Position numbers and translations under genes: made by a program
Notes under the pieces: generated by a model
What the model was told of the DNA's origin: nothing
The model's database searches: none
What the model saw: only the letters and a program-made list of their open reading frames with translations
NCBI RefSeq assembly: GCF_019890615.1
Contig: NZ_JAINVZ010000009.1
Location: forward strand, 62,001-126,000
Length of the DNA stretch: 64,000 nt
Direction: 5' to 3'
Source: Streptantibioticus parmotrematis
GTDB lineage: Bacteria > Actinomycetota > Actinomycetes > Streptomycetales > Streptomycetaceae
In this document: positions 1 to 10,127 of the stretch, piece by piece
How positions within the stretch are numbered: position 1 is the stretch's first letter
How the letters are laid out: each line of letters starts with the position of its first letter

Positions 1-2
1 AC

Positions 3-605
3 AGCGCGAGACGTGAGGCCACCCGGCAGAAGCTGTACGAGGCCGCGGTCACCCTCATCGCGGAGCAGGGGTTCTCCTCCACCACGGTGGACGAGATCGC
101 CGAGCGGGCGGGGGTCGCCAAGGGCACCGTGTACTACAACTTCGCCAGCAAGAACGATCTGTTCGAGGAGTTGCTGCGGCACGGTGTGGGGCTGCTCACC
201 GCGTCGCTGCGCGAGGCGTCCGAGGGCGCGGTGGCGTCCGGCGGGAGCAACGTCGACGCGCTCGACGCGATGATCAGGGCCGGGCTGGAGTTCATCGCCC
301 GCTACCCGTCGTTCACGCAGCTGTACGTGGCGGAGCTGTGGCGCACCAACCGGGCCTGGCAGTCCACGCTGATGATGGTCCGCCAGGAGGCGGTCGCCGT
401 GGTCGAGAAGGTACTCGGCGCGGCGGTGGACGCGGGCGAGCTGAGCGACGAGATCGACGTGCCGCTGACCGCGTCGGCGTTGTTCGGCATGGTCCTGGTC
501 GCGGCGCTGGACTGGCAGGCGTTCCAGCCCGCCCGCAGCATCGACGACGTCCACGCGGCGCTGTCCCGGCTGTTGCAGGGGCGCGTCGGGGGCCCGAGGG
601 TCTGA
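3..605 (+). CDS. TetR/AcrR family transcriptional regulator (5' truncated by window edge)
   Basis: The reading frame is open from the first bases of the window, so the true start lies upstream and the N-terminus is missing. The visible N-terminal part is a typical TetR DNA-binding domain: a helix ending in LIAEQGFSSTTVDEIA, followed by the recognition segment AGVAKGTVYYNFASKNDLF. The rest (about 150 residues) is an all-helical ligand and dimerization domain without recognisable specificity. It is followed by a strong hairpin, so it probably ends its transcript here. The target is unknown; a palindromic operator-like site about 245 bp downstream, in front of the FAD enzyme gene, is one candidate. 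The family call is secure; the function is not. Confidence 0.9.
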   Translation, partial: SARREATRQKLYEAAVTLIAEQGFSSTTVDEIAERAGVAKGTVYYNFASKNDLFEELLRHGVGLLTASLREASEGAVASGGSNVDALDAMIRAGLEFIARYPSFTQLYVAELWRTNRAWQSTLMMVRQEAVAVVEKVLGAAVDAGELSDEIDVPLTASALFGMVLVAALDWQAFQPARSIDDVHAALSRLLQGRVGGPRV

Positions 606-652
606 ACGGCGTGCGCCGGTCGCGTGACACGGCCTGAAGGCCGGGAACGGGC

Positions 653-703
653 GCGCCGGTCCGGTGCGGCTCCATCCCCCTTCGAGCCGCACCGGACCGG
701 CGC
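653..703 (+). terminator. Factor-independent-type hairpin after the TetR gene
   Basis: A perfect 20-bp inverted repeat (653-672 pairing with 684-703) encloses an 11-nt loop about 50 bp after the TetR stop codon. It lacks a long U-tract, which is common for Streptomyces terminators. It separates the TetR gene from the FAD enzyme gene. Confidence 0.75.
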
Positions 704-848
704 TTCCCCCGTCTCCCCCGGTCGCGGACCGGCCGCCGCCCCGTTCCGCGGCCCCGTGCCCGCGGTGCCGGTGCGCGTCCCGTCCGTGGGCTCCACCCTC
801 TCCCGTCACACCCGTCCCGCCATCCGCACTACTACTCATCCCGGCGCC

Positions 849-864
849 TGAGTACGGGTACTCA
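849..864. promoter_or_regulatory. 16-bp palindromic operator-like site
   Basis: TGAGTACGGGTACTCA is a dyad of two 7-bp arms (TGAGTAC and GTACTCA) around a GG spacer. It lies about 60 bp before the start codon of the FAD enzyme gene, in the expected promoter position. Its size and symmetry suit a TetR- or GntR-type dimer. Which protein binds it is unknown. Confidence 0.5.
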
Positions 865-922
865 CGCGTTCCCTCGCCCCTGCCGCGCGGGGCTGTCAGT
901 GGGTGCCGCTACAGTCCTCGGC

Positions 923-2347
923 ATGGGACGGATTGCGGTGATCGGCGCAGGTATGGGCTCGCTGGCGACGGCCGCCCGGCTGGCCGTTCAGGGCCACCGG
1001 GTGGCGGTCTTCGAGCGCGCGGAGACCTACGGGGGCGCGGTGGGCGCCTTCCGCAGGGACGGCTTCGCGTTCGACACCGGCCCGGCCCTGCTGCATCTGC
1101 CCGCGGTCTACCGCGATCTGTTCGTCAAGACCGGCAAGCGTCCGCTGGAGGAGTGCGTCGAGCTGGTCCAGGTCGATCCCGCGAGCCGCCACCTCTTCCC
1201 GGACGGCACGGACCTCGCCCTGCCCAACGCCTCGCGCGCGGGCGTGATCTCCGCCCTGGACGCGGCGTTCGGCGCCGGAGTCGGCGAGCGCTGGGGCGAC
1301 TTCCTGGGCCGGGCCCGCGTCGTGTGGGAGCGCACCCGCCGCCCGCTGCTGGAGGACACCCTGCGCGAGGACACCGCTCCTCTGGGCCGGGACCCGTACC
1401 CGGCGCTGAAGCGCGGGTTGCTGCGCCGTGCCCCCGCGACGGTGGCGGCCGTGGGCGAGCGGGAGTTGCGTCATCCCGGGCTGACCGCGCTGCTGTCGGA
1501 GTGCGTGCTGTCCTACGGGCTCGACCCGCGGCAGGCGCCGCCGAGCGCCGCCGTCCTGCCGTACATGGAGCAGACCTTCGGCAGCTGGTACGTGCGCGGC
1601 GGCCTGCGCGCGCTGGCCGACGCGGTGTACGAGCGGTGCGAGGAGCGCGGGGTCGAGTTCCGCTTCGGCGCCGAGGTGACCGGCGTCGTCGAGGAGGACG
1701 GCCGCGCGACGGGGGTCGAACTCGCCGACGGCACGCGGCAGGAGGCGGACGTCGTGGTGCGCGGCGCCCCCGGCGAGCCGCTCCCCGGCGACCTGGGCCG
1801 CTTCGTGGTGCTGCTGGCGCTGCGCGGGGCCCGTCCCGCCGACGCCGCCCACCGCACCGTCGTGCACGGCACCGACGCGCCGCACGACGGCTCGCCGGAC
1901 GGCCCGGCGCCCACCGTGCGGGTGCTGCGGCCGGACGACGACCGCCTGGTCCCCGACGCCGGCCACGAGGCGGCCGTGCTGAGCGTCACGGTGCCGCCGC
2001 AGGGCGCGGTGGACTGGCGCGCCCCCGGATACGCCGACGCCTTCGCCGACCGGGTCGTCGCCGTCGCGGGCGCCGCGATACCGGGGCTGGCGGAGCGGCT
2101 GCTGTGGCGCGAGGTGCGCACCCCGGCCGACACCGAACGCGAGACGGGCGCGCCCGGCGGCGCGGTGCCCGCCCCGGCGCTGGCGGGCGCGGACGGCGCG
2201 TGGCTGCGCACCGCCAACCGCGGTGTCCCGCGCGGTCTTTACCTGGTGGGCGGCTCGGCCCATCCGGGCGGCGGGCTGGCGCACGCGGGCATGTCGGGCG
2301 CGATGGTGGCCGACCTGGTCGCGGGCGGCCCGGGCGGCAGCCGCTGA
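923..2347 (+). CDS. Phytoene desaturase-like FAD-dependent oxidoreductase
   Basis: A 474-residue flavoprotein of the carotenoid desaturase/NAD(P)-binding amine oxidase superfamily. The N-terminus starts directly with a Rossmann dinucleotide fold, GxGxxS/A-type (VIGAGMGSLATAARL), and ends its beta2 strand with the acidic residue of VAVFERAE. The C-terminus has the usual FAD closing motif GLYLVGGSAHPGGGLAHAGMSG. The start at 923 is chosen over the more upstream GTG/ATG because it places the Rossmann strand at residue 3, as in the family. No other carotenoid genes (crtB, crtE) are adjacent, so the substrate is unknown. A palindromic site lies just upstream. It may act on a polyprenoid or an unrelated lipid. 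Confidence 0.8.
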   Translation: MGRIAVIGAGMGSLATAARLAVQGHRVAVFERAETYGGAVGAFRRDGFAFDTGPALLHLPAVYRDLFVKTGKRPLEECVELVQVDPASRHLFPDGTDLALPNASRAGVISALDAAFGAGVGERWGDFLGRARVVWERTRRPLLEDTLREDTAPLGRDPYPALKRGLLRRAPATVAAVGERELRHPGLTALLSECVLSYGLDPRQAPPSAAVLPYMEQTFGSWYVRGGLRALADAVYERCEERGVEFRFGAEVTGVVEEDGRATGVELADGTRQEADVVVRGAPGEPLPGDLGRFVVLLALRGARPADAAHRTVVHGTDAPHDGSPDGPAPTVRVLRPDDDRLVPDAGHEAAVLSVTVPPQGAVDWRAPGYADAFADRVVAVAGAAIPGLAERLLWREVRTPADTERETGAPGGAVPAPALAGADGAWLRTANRGVPRGLYLVGGSAHPGGGLAHAGMSGAMVADLVAGGPGGSR

Positions 2348-2410
2348 ACGCCGCGCACGGCGAGGGCCGTTGAGCGCCGGGCATGAAGACGGCCGCCGAA
2401 GGGCCGAGTA

Positions 2411-3547
2411 CTAGCCGTACGGATACGGCTCGTACGGGTCGGGCGTGCGCGTCTCGTGGTCGTGGGCGGGCGGTGCCTGCTGCGGGATGTGGGCCTGCTC
2501 GCCCGGGTGGCCGCCGGACGGCGTCCAGACGCCCTCGGGCGGGGTGTCGTAGCCGTACGGCTGCTGCTGCGGTGCCTGGCCGCCGTCCTGCTGCGGCGCG
2601 TACGACCCGTGGGGCGCGGCGTAGGGGTCGTAGCCGGGCTGCTGACCGTAGGGCTGCTGGAGGTACTGCCCCAGCGGGTCGCCGCCCGGCTGGTCGGTCC
2701 CGAACTGGTCAGTCCCGAACTGGTCGGCGTCGTAGGGCTGTTGGGCGAAGGGGTCCTGGGCGTAGGGCTGCTGTGCGTAGCCCTGCTGCGGTACGTACGC
2801 CTGCTCGTCGTAGCCCTGCGCCGCGCCCGCGAAGCCGCCGTAGCCGGGGGCGGCGCCCGCCGCGAAGACGTCGTCCAGCCCTTCCTGGCCGCCGAAGATG
2901 TCGTACCCGTACGCCGTGGCGGGCTGGGGCTCCGGCGCGTCGCTGCCGTAGCCGCCGGTGGCGTACGGGTCGGAGCCGTAGCCGGAGTGGTCGGTGTACG
3001 CCGGGTACTCGCCGCTGTCGTCGGACATCGGCACCGGTGAGTAGACCTGCGTGGAGTCGTCGCCGTCCCCGGTGGGGGCGGCGGCGTGGCCGTAGGCGCC
3101 GAAGGTGGCGAAGGCCGTCTCGTCGGCGACCGGGTCCATGACGCCGGTGGCCGCGAGGTCGTCGGCGTCCGCGTCGACGGGCGGCGTCACGGCGTCGCCC
3201 GCGGTGGCCGCCTCGACGGCCGACACCTCCAGGGTCGGCCCGGCCTGCCCTGCCGTCCTGCCACCGGTCTTGCGGCGGCGGCTGGTGCCGGGCCGCCCAC
3301 CGACCGCCCAACCGGTGGAGAACCCGCGCCGGTGCGAGAGCGTGACGAAGGCCTGACCGGTGCCGAACGCGACGGCGCCCAGCGCGACGATCACCACCTC
3401 GTGCATGGCGACGCCGACGACGACGCACAGGAACCCGGTGAAGGCCGCCAGCCGCCAGCGCAGTCGCGCCTTGTGCTGGAAGAGCACCTCCCCCAGCAGC
3501 CACAGCGCGACGACACCGAACGCGACGTAGAGCACTGCGTAGCCCAT
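2411..3547 (-). CDS. Membrane protein with long Q/Y/G/P-rich cytoplasmic tail
   Basis: A 378-residue protein with two probable membrane helices in the first 75 residues (VLYVAFGVVALWLLGEVLF and VAMHEVVIVALGAVAFGTG). A basic linker (GRPGTSRRRKTGGRTAG) follows, and from about residue 130 onward a low-complexity tail rich in Gln, Tyr, Gly, Pro and Asp. The tail contains near-perfect short repeats (QFGTD twice, many QQPY/GYG units). No enzymatic motif is visible. It lies 74 bp downstream of metF on the same strand and could be cotranscribed. Conserved hypothetical proteins of this shape are common in Streptomyces; function is unknown. A role as a cell-envelope scaffold is conjecture. Confidence 0.7.
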   Translation of the reverse strand: MGYAVLYVAFGVVALWLLGEVLFQHKARLRWRLAAFTGFLCVVVGVAMHEVVIVALGAVAFGTGQAFVTLSHRRGFSTGWAVGGRPGTSRRRKTGGRTAGQAGPTLEVSAVEAATAGDAVTPPVDADADDLAATGVMDPVADETAFATFGAYGHAAAPTGDGDDSTQVYSPVPMSDDSGEYPAYTDHSGYGSDPYATGGYGSDAPEPQPATAYGYDIFGGQEGLDDVFAAGAAPGYGGFAGAAQGYDEQAYVPQQGYAQQPYAQDPFAQQPYDADQFGTDQFGTDQPGGDPLGQYLQQPYGQQPGYDPYAAPHGSYAPQQDGGQAPQQQPYGYDTPPEGVWTPSGGHPGEQAHIPQQAPPAHDHETRTPDPYEPYPYG

Positions 3548-3621
3548 GTCCGCACTTCCTCACCGATCACCGTCGCCGCCGCCGGGTTCTCCGGGACGAC
3601 GGGCTCACCCACGCGAGCCTC

Positions 3622-4539
3622 TCACGACCTCTGGTGCAGACCGAGATTCTCGTAGATCTCCAGGGATGCCGTGGAGTGGTTCAGCGTAATGAAGTGGAGC
3701 CCGGGAATGTCCTCCGCCATCAGTCTGCGGCACATCTCGGTCGCGAACTCCACGCCGATCTCGCGCACCGCCACCGGGTCGTCGCTCACCGCCATGATGC
3801 GCTCGGCCAGTTCGGGCGGGAAGGGCGCGTTGCCGAGCTGCGAGAAACGTTCGATCTGGCGGACGTTGGTGACCGGCATGATCTCCGGGATGATCGGCGT
3901 GTCGCAGCCCGCGGCGGCCACCCGGTCCCGCAGCCGCAGGTACGCGTCGGCGTCGAAGAACATCTGGGTGATGGCGAAGTCGGCGCCCGCCCTGCACTTG
4001 TCGACGAAGTGCCGGGCGTCGGTGGCCGGGTCGGTGGACCGCGGGTGCGTCTCGGTGAACGCCGCGACGCCGACGCAGAAGTCGCCGGACTCCTTGATCA
4101 GCCGGACCAGGTCGGCGGCGTAGGTGAGGCCCTGCGGGTGCGGGACCCACTCCCCCATCGGGTCGCCGGGCGGGTCGCCGCGCACCGCGAGCATGTTGCG
4201 AATGCCCGCGTCCGCGTACTGGCCGATGATGTTGCGCAGCTCGGCCACCGAGTGGTTGACGGCGGTCAGGTGGGCGCAGGGGGTCAGCGTCGTGTCGGAG
4301 ACGATGCGGTCGGTCGCGCGGACGGTGCCCTCGCGGGACGAGCCGCCGGCGCCGTAGGTGACCGAGACGAACGTGGGCCCGACCATCTCGATGCGCCGGA
4401 TGGCGTTCCAGAGGGTCCGCTCGCCCTTCTCGGTCTTGGGCGCGGCGAACTCGAACGAGTACGAGCGCTCACCGGAGGCCAGCAGCTCACGGATGGTGAC
4501 CGCGCGATCGGTCCTGGTGGAAGGTGTTCCAAGGGCCAT
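3622..4539 (-). CDS. metF: 5,10-methylenetetrahydrofolate reductase (NAD(P)H)
   Basis: A 305-residue MetF: it reduces 5,10-methylene-THF to 5-methyl-THF with FAD, supplying the methyl group for methionine synthesis. Visible family features are the N-terminal strand [12 protein letters not shown] with the catalytic-region Glu, [14 protein letters not shown] (folate/FAD barrel), HLTAVNHS, the GDPPGD loop and [11 protein letters not shown] with [13 protein letters not shown] near the end. Length is normal. No Shine-Dalgarno sequence precedes the ATG; instead TATAGC sits 8 nt upstream, so the transcript may be leaderless. The next minus-strand gene, thiE, is 148 bp upstream. Confidence 0.95.
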   Translation of the reverse strand: MALGTPSTRTDRAVTIRELLASGERSYSFEFAAPKTEKGERTLWNAIRRIEMVGPTFVSVTYGAGGSSREGTVRATDRIVSDTTLTPCAHLTAVNHSVAELRNIIGQYADAGIRNMLAVRGDPPGDPMGEWVPHPQGLTYAADLVRLIKESGDFCVGVAAFTETHPRSTDPATDARHFVDKCRAGADFAITQMFFDADAYLRLRDRVAAAGCDTPIIPEIMPVTNVRQIERFSQLGNAPFPPELAERIMAVSDDPVAVREIGVEFATEMCRRLMAEDIPGLHFITLNHSTASLEIYENLGLHQRS

Positions 4540-4687
4540 ATACGCAGGCTATAGGCGTCGCGGACGGTACGAGAGCCCGATTCACCATATGGACAACCAT
4601 CGGTCGTCGGGTGGACGGAATCCGGACAACGGGGACGACGGGCATCCGGCGCCGCTCGCCTCCGGGAAGTCGCATACCGGCCCGCGT

Positions 4688-5455
4688 TCAGTCCGCGTTG
4701 CGCACCGCGGCCGCCAGGCGGGCGGTGGCGTCGGCGGGGTCGTCGGCGTCGGTGATGGCGCGGACCACGACGACGCGGCGGGCTCCCGCGGCCAGCACTT
4801 GGTCGACGGTGGTCAGGTCGATGCCGCCGATGGCGAACCAGGGCCGGTCGGTGCCGAGCCCGGCGGCGTACTCGACCAGCGGCAGCCCGGGCGCGGGGCG
4901 GCCCGGCTTGGTCGGGGTGGGCCAGCACGGCCCGGTGCAGAAGTAGTCGGCGCCCGGCTGGACGGACGCGGCGGCGGCCTCCGCCTCGGCGTGGCACGAC
5001 CGTCCGATGATCACGTCGTCGCCCAGGATCGCGCGGGCGGTGGGCACCGGCAGGTCGCCCTGCCCGAGGTGGAGCACGTCGGCCCCGGCGGCGTGGGCGA
5101 CGTCGGCCCGGTCGTTGACGGCGAGCAGCTTGCCGTGCCGGCGGCAGGCCTCACGGAAGACGGCGAGGTGGTCGAGTTCCTCCGCGGCCTCCATGCCCTT
5201 GTCGCGCAGCTGGACGACGTCGACGCCGCAGGAGAGCACCGCGTCGAGGAATTCCGGCAGGTCACCGCGGTCGCGGCGGGCGTCGGTGCACAGGTAGAGC
5301 CGGGCGTCGGCGAGGCGGGCGCGACGTTCGGCGCCCACGGCGGTCGCGTCGGGCGCCCCCGCGGCGGTCGCGGCGGGCGTCGTACCGGCGGTCCCGGGCG
5401 CCGTCCCCGAGGTCGTGCCGAGCGGCGTGGTCCCCGTGGTCCCGGATGAGGTCAT
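4688..5455 (-). CDS. thiE: Thiamine-phosphate synthase
   Basis: ThiE joins hydroxymethylpyrimidine diphosphate with the thiazole phosphate to form thiamine phosphate. The TIM-barrel core begins at [23 protein letters not shown], contains [11 protein letters not shown] (pyrophosphate-binding Arg/Asp/Lys), [27 protein letters not shown] and ends with [28 protein letters not shown]. With the ATG at 5455 the protein has 255 residues, of which the first 45 or so are a Thr/Gly/Ala/Pro-rich extension absent from typical ThiE (about 215 residues). An in-frame GTG at 5338 would give 216 residues but has no ribosome binding site; GGGGAG precedes the ATG at 5455 at rather long spacing. The product call is firm, the start is not. 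Confidence 0.93.
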   Translation of the reverse strand: MTSSGTTGTTPLGTTSGTAPGTAGTTPAATAAGAPDATAVGAERRARLADARLYLCTDARRDRGDLPEFLDAVLSCGVDVVQLRDKGMEAAEELDHLAVFREACRRHGKLLAVNDRADVAHAAGADVLHLGQGDLPVPTARAILGDDVIIGRSCHAEAEAAAASVQPGADYFCTGPCWPTPTKPGRPAPGLPLVEYAAGLGTDRPWFAIGGIDLTTVDQVLAAGARRVVVVRAITDADDPADATARLAAAVRNAD

Positions 5456-5566
5456 GGCTGCGGCGCTCCCCTGGCCCTGGTCGGGCCCCCGTCGACGGGG
5501 GCGGCCGGTCCGCCCCCGGACGGGGACGGCCACCCGACCGCCCCCGTCATGGTCGAGGGGGAACGG

Positions 5567-5932
5567 TCACATGGCGAGCGCCTGGGCCCTGCGCTTCACC
5601 TCGGTCCCGCGATTCTCGCGCAGGGCCTGGACGGGGGTGCCGGGCAGGGTGGGGTCAGGCGTGAAGAGCCACTCCAGCGCCTCCTCGTCGGTGAAGCCGT
5701 CGTCCTTCAGGAGCGTCAGCGTCCCCGAGAGCCCCTTGATCACCTTGCCGTCGCCGATGAAGTCGGCGGGGACCATCAGCACCCGGTTCTCACCGCGGCG
5801 CACCGCGATGAGCTGGCCTTCCTTGATGAGCGGGCGGATGCGGGTCACTTCGAGGCCGAGTCGCTCGGCGACGTCGGGCAAGGTGAGCCAGGAGGGTACG
5901 AGGGAGTCAGTCTTGGTGTCGATCTCGGTCAC
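5567..5932 (-). CDS. Rv2175c-like winged-helix DNA-binding protein
   Basis: A 121-residue protein matching the Rv2175c family of actinobacteria. An N-terminal helix-turn-helix (WLTLPDVAERLGLEVTRIRPLIKEGQLIAVRRGENRVLMVPADFI) is followed by a small helical C-terminal domain (LTLLKDDGFTDEEALEWLF). In Mycobacterium tuberculosis, Rv2175c binds DNA and is phosphorylated near its N-terminus by the Ser/Thr kinase PknL encoded next to it. Here several Thr/Ser residues (T2, T6, T8, S10) precede the fold, and a PASTA kinase gene lies 4.2 kb away. Regulation by that kinase is inferred from the family, not seen. Confidence 0.85.
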   Translation of the reverse strand: MTEIDTKTDSLVPSWLTLPDVAERLGLEVTRIRPLIKEGQLIAVRRGENRVLMVPADFIGDGKVIKGLSGTLTLLKDDGFTDEEALEWLFTPDPTLPGTPVQALRENRGTEVKRRAQALAM

Positions 5933-6000
5933 AGGACAAGCCTGCCATCCGCCACGGACAACCGGAACCCGGACGGGTCCCGGCGGGCGACACGCCGCCG

Positions 6001-6096
6001 CCCACCAGGGTTACGGCGACAGCCCCCGCCAAGCCAAGGGCGACAGCCCCCACGCCCGCGCGCGAAGAGCCCCGCACGCCCCCACCAGGGTTACGG
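6001..6096. repeat. Pair of 16-bp direct repeats between the Rv2175c-like and reductase genes
   Basis: CCCACCAGGGTTACGG occurs at 6001-6016 and again at 6081-6096, exactly 80 bp apart. Between them GCGACAGCCCCC is also repeated. The segment is non-coding. It may be decayed duplicated sequence or part of an intergenic repeat; no function is evident. Confidence 0.5.
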
Positions 6097-6130
6097 AACC
6101 ACGGCCCGCCCCGGGATCACGCCCCCGGCG

Positions 6131-7351
6131 TCACGACACCGCGCTGCGCACCGCCGTCTTCAGCGGCACCGACGGGTCCGCCGCCGCCTCCGGGTCCAGC
6201 AGCGCGCCGCGTTCGATGAGCTTGCGGCCCTGCGCCAGGTCGCGCGGGCGTCCGACGGCCAGCAGCGCGGCGAGCGCGCCGTCCCGCAGCCAGCACACCG
6301 ACCACGCCGTGCTGTCCATGTCGCCGCGTACGACCATCAGATCGTCCTCCGCGTGCCACCCCGCGTACTGCACGAAGCGGCCGAACTGCTCCGACCAGAA
6401 GTACGGCACCGGGTCGTAGACCTCGTCCGCCCCGAGCACGTTGGCGGCGGCGGTGCGCGGGCCCTGCACCGCGTTGTCCCAGTGGTGGACGAGCAGGCGG
6501 CGGCCGTAGCGCGCGGAGGGGAAGGAGGCGCAGTCGCCGACCGCGTGGACGTCGGGCACGTCGGCGCGCAGCCGGTCGTCGACGAGCACCGCGCGGTCGG
6601 GCCCGAGCGTGAGGCCGGAGCCCGCGAGCCAGCCGGTGTCGGGCCGGGCGCCCACGCCGACGACCGTGGCGTGCGCGGTCAGCCGCGCTCCGGAGTCCAG
6701 CACCACGGCTCCCGGTTCGACCTGCGCCACCCGGTGTCCGGTCAGCAGCGTGACGCCCGCGTCGGCGTACCACTGCCGCATCGGTTCGGCGACGGAGGCG
6801 GGCAGGACCGAGGCGAGCGGGCGGGCCGCGGCCTCGACGACGGTGACCGGGCATCCGGCCTCGCGGGCGGCGGTGGCGAACTCGGCGCCGATCCAGCCCG
6901 CGCCGACCACGACGACCTCGCGCCCGGCGGCCAGCACGGGCCGCAGCGCGTTGGCGTCGTCCAGCGTGCGCAGCACGTGGACCCCGGTGAGACCGGCGGC
7001 TCCCGGCAGGGTGATCGGCGCGGCCCCCGTGGCGATCACCAGCTTGTCGTACGGCAGCGCCCCCGCGGTGGTGACGACCTCGTGCTCGGCCGGGCGCAGC
7101 GCGTCGGCGTGCACGCCGAGCCGCAGGTCGATGCCGAGGCCGTCGAAGTCCACGTCGAACGCGGAGCCGTCGGCGGCGCCGAGCAGGACCGACTTCGACA
7201 GCGGGGGCCGGTCGTAGGGCGGATGGGATTCCTCGCCGATCAGGGTCACGGAGCCGGCGAAGCCCAGTTCGCGCAGGGACACCGCGGTCCGCACCCCGGC
7301 CATGCCGGCGCCGACCACCACGACTCGTCGCACGCTCCGTTCGTCACTCAC
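6131..7351 (-). CDS. Ferredoxin reductase-like FAD/NAD(P)H oxidoreductase
   Basis: A 406-residue two-dinucleotide-domain flavoprotein of the class that includes putidaredoxin, rhodocoxin and BphA4-type reductases. The FAD-binding motif is VVVVGAGMAGVRTAVSLRELG near the N-terminus. PPYDRPPLSK is the signature of this subfamily. The NAD(P)H motif is VVVVGAGWIGAEFATAAREAGCPVTVVEA, and VHAVGDCASFPS closes the FAD site. The C-terminal domain (VPYFWSEQFGRFVQYAGW) is also typical. No ferredoxin or P450 gene is adjacent, so the electron partner is unknown. It is divergent from the thiO operon with about 125 bp before the riboswitch. Confidence 0.88.
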   Translation of the reverse strand: MSDERSVRRVVVVGAGMAGVRTAVSLRELGFAGSVTLIGEESHPPYDRPPLSKSVLLGAADGSAFDVDFDGLGIDLRLGVHADALRPAEHEVVTTAGALPYDKLVIATGAAPITLPGAAGLTGVHVLRTLDDANALRPVLAAGREVVVVGAGWIGAEFATAAREAGCPVTVVEAAARPLASVLPASVAEPMRQWYADAGVTLLTGHRVAQVEPGAVVLDSGARLTAHATVVGVGARPDTGWLAGSGLTLGPDRAVLVDDRLRADVPDVHAVGDCASFPSARYGRRLLVHHWDNAVQGPRTAAANVLGADEVYDPVPYFWSEQFGRFVQYAGWHAEDDLMVVRGDMDSTAWSVCWLRDGALAALLAVGRPRDLAQGRKLIERGALLDPEAAADPSVPLKTAVRSAVS

Positions 7352-7477
7352 GCGATCACGGTAACGCCGTACGGGCCGGATGCCGCAGCAGCGTGCGGCG
7401 AGATCTCTGACACACCGTCACCGTGGGCTCACTCTTCAGGGCGCCGGGACCGCGTACTACAGTGGCCGCCGTAGTGC

Positions 7478-7568
7478 ACTCGCGGGAGCCCGGACGACCG
7501 GGCTGAGAGGGCGGCTGGGCGGCCGCCGACCGTAGGAACCTGATCCGGGTCATGCCGGCGAAGGGAGG
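7478..7568 (+). promoter_or_regulatory. TPP riboswitch (THI element)
   Basis: The leader has the conserved thi-box segments: CTGAGA (in GGGCTGAGAGGG at 7501-7510) and the 3' arm GAACCTGATCCGGGTCATGC (7536-7555) followed by CGGCGAAGGGAG. A GC-rich variable stem lies between them. The 3' end of the aptamer is immediately followed by GGGAGGAG, the ribosome binding site for thiO at 7581, so thiamine pyrophosphate probably represses translation by hiding the ribosome binding site. It would control the thiO-thiS-thiG operon. Confidence 0.95.
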
Positions 7569-7580
7569 AGCGGACCGGTC

Positions 7581-8959
7581 ATGCGTGTTTCCGGAACGAC
7601 GACGGCCACGACGAGGGCGGCGCCCGCCGAGCAGGCGGCGACGGCACCGCCTGCGACATCGGCGACGCCGGCACCCACGACAGCGCTCGCGAAGACGCCC
7701 GCGCCCGCCACGACACCGACACCGACACCGACACCCCCACGGTCGTCCGGGCGGTGCCCCGCCTACGACGTCGTGGTCGTCGGCGGTGGGATCATCGGCC
7801 TGGTCACCGGCTGGCGGGCGGCCCAGCACGGCCTGAGCACGGCGGTGGCCGACCCGGATCCGGGTGGCGGCGCGGCGCGGGTGGCCGCCGGGATGCTGGC
7901 GGGGGTGACAGAGCTGCAGTACGGCGAGCAGACGCTGCTGGCGCTCAACCTCGCCTCCGCCCGCCGCTATCCGGCCTTCGCCGAGGAGCTGACCGGGGCG
8001 ACCGGGCTCGACCTCGGGTACCGCCCGTGCGGCACGCTCGCCGTCGCCCTCGACGCCGACGACCGCTCGGAGCTGCGCGAACTGCACGCGTTCCAGCGCT
8101 CGCTGGGCCTGGACGCGCAGTGGCTGACCGGCCGCGAGTGCCGCCGCCTGGAACCGATGCTGGCGCCCGGGGTCCGCGGCGGCCTGCGGGTGGACGGCGA
8201 CCACCAGATCGACCCGCGCCGCCTGGCCGCCGCCCTGCTGAAGGCCGCCGAGGGCGCCGGGGTGGCCTTCCACCGCGAGCCGGTGGAACGGATCACGGTG
8301 GCGCGCGACCGTGCCGAGGGTGTGGTGCTGCGGGACGGCACCGCGCTGTCCGCCGGGCGGGTCGTGCTGGCGGCGGGCAGCCGCAGCGGCCGGATCGCCG
8401 GGGTGCCGCCGCGCGTGGTGCCTCCGGTGCGGCCGGTCAAGGGGCAGGTGCTGCGGCTGCGGGTGCCGCCCGCGTACGCGCCGTTCCTGTCGCGGACCGT
8501 ACGGGCGGTGGTGCGCGGCGGGCACGTCTACCTGGTGCCGCGGGAGAACGGCGAGCTGGTGATCGGCGCGACCAGCGAGGAGCTGGGCTGGGACACCACC
8601 GTCACCGCGGGCGGGGTCTACGAACTGCTGCGGGACGCGCACGAACTCGTCCCCGGGATCACCGAACTGCCGCTGGTCGAGACGCTGGCCGGACTGCGCC
8701 CCGGCTCCCCCGACAACGCGCCGCTGCTCGGGCCGACCGGGCTGCCCGGGCTGCTGCTGGCCACCGGTCACCACCGCAACGGGGTGCTGCTGACGCCGGT
8801 CACCGGGGACGTGATGGCGCACGCCCTCACCCACGGCGGGCTGCCGCCGTACGCGGAGCCGTTCACGCCCGGGCGCTTCGGCGGCGCCGACGCCCCGGGG
8901 GCCCCGCCCGCGTACGGCCTCCCGCCCTCCGCGACACCCTCACCCCAGGAGCAGACCGT

Positions 8960-8963
<4 letters not shown>
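7581..8963 (+). CDS. thiO: Glycine oxidase for thiazole synthesis, with a low-complexity N-terminal extension
   Basis: ThiO oxidises glycine to dehydroglycine, the imine used by ThiG to build the thiazole ring. The FAD fold begins at about residue 60 with YDVVVVGGGIIGLVTGWRAAQHG. AARVAAGMLAGVTE, the substrate-domain motif HQIDPRRLAAALLKAA and the closing GLLLATGHHRNGVLLTPVTG match the family. The first 57 or so residues are an unusual Ala/Thr/Pro-rich tract ending in repeated TPTPTPTP, encoded by a short ACACCG tandem repeat (7713-7736). The start is set by GGGAGGAG within the riboswitch tail; no ribosome binding site precedes the later in-frame GTG codons. The stop overlaps the thiS start by 4 bp. 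Confidence 0.93.
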
Positions 8964-9998
<1,035 letters not shown>

Positions 9999-10127
9999 GC
10001 CTGACCGGACGCGGCCCGGCCGATCCGCCCGCCCCCGTCACAGTTCTGTCGCAGTAGCGCATCGGCCCGGCGCGGGAGCCGACCGGGGGCGCGGCGGGGC
10101 GCCCCGGTCCTCGTAGACTCACGTTCC

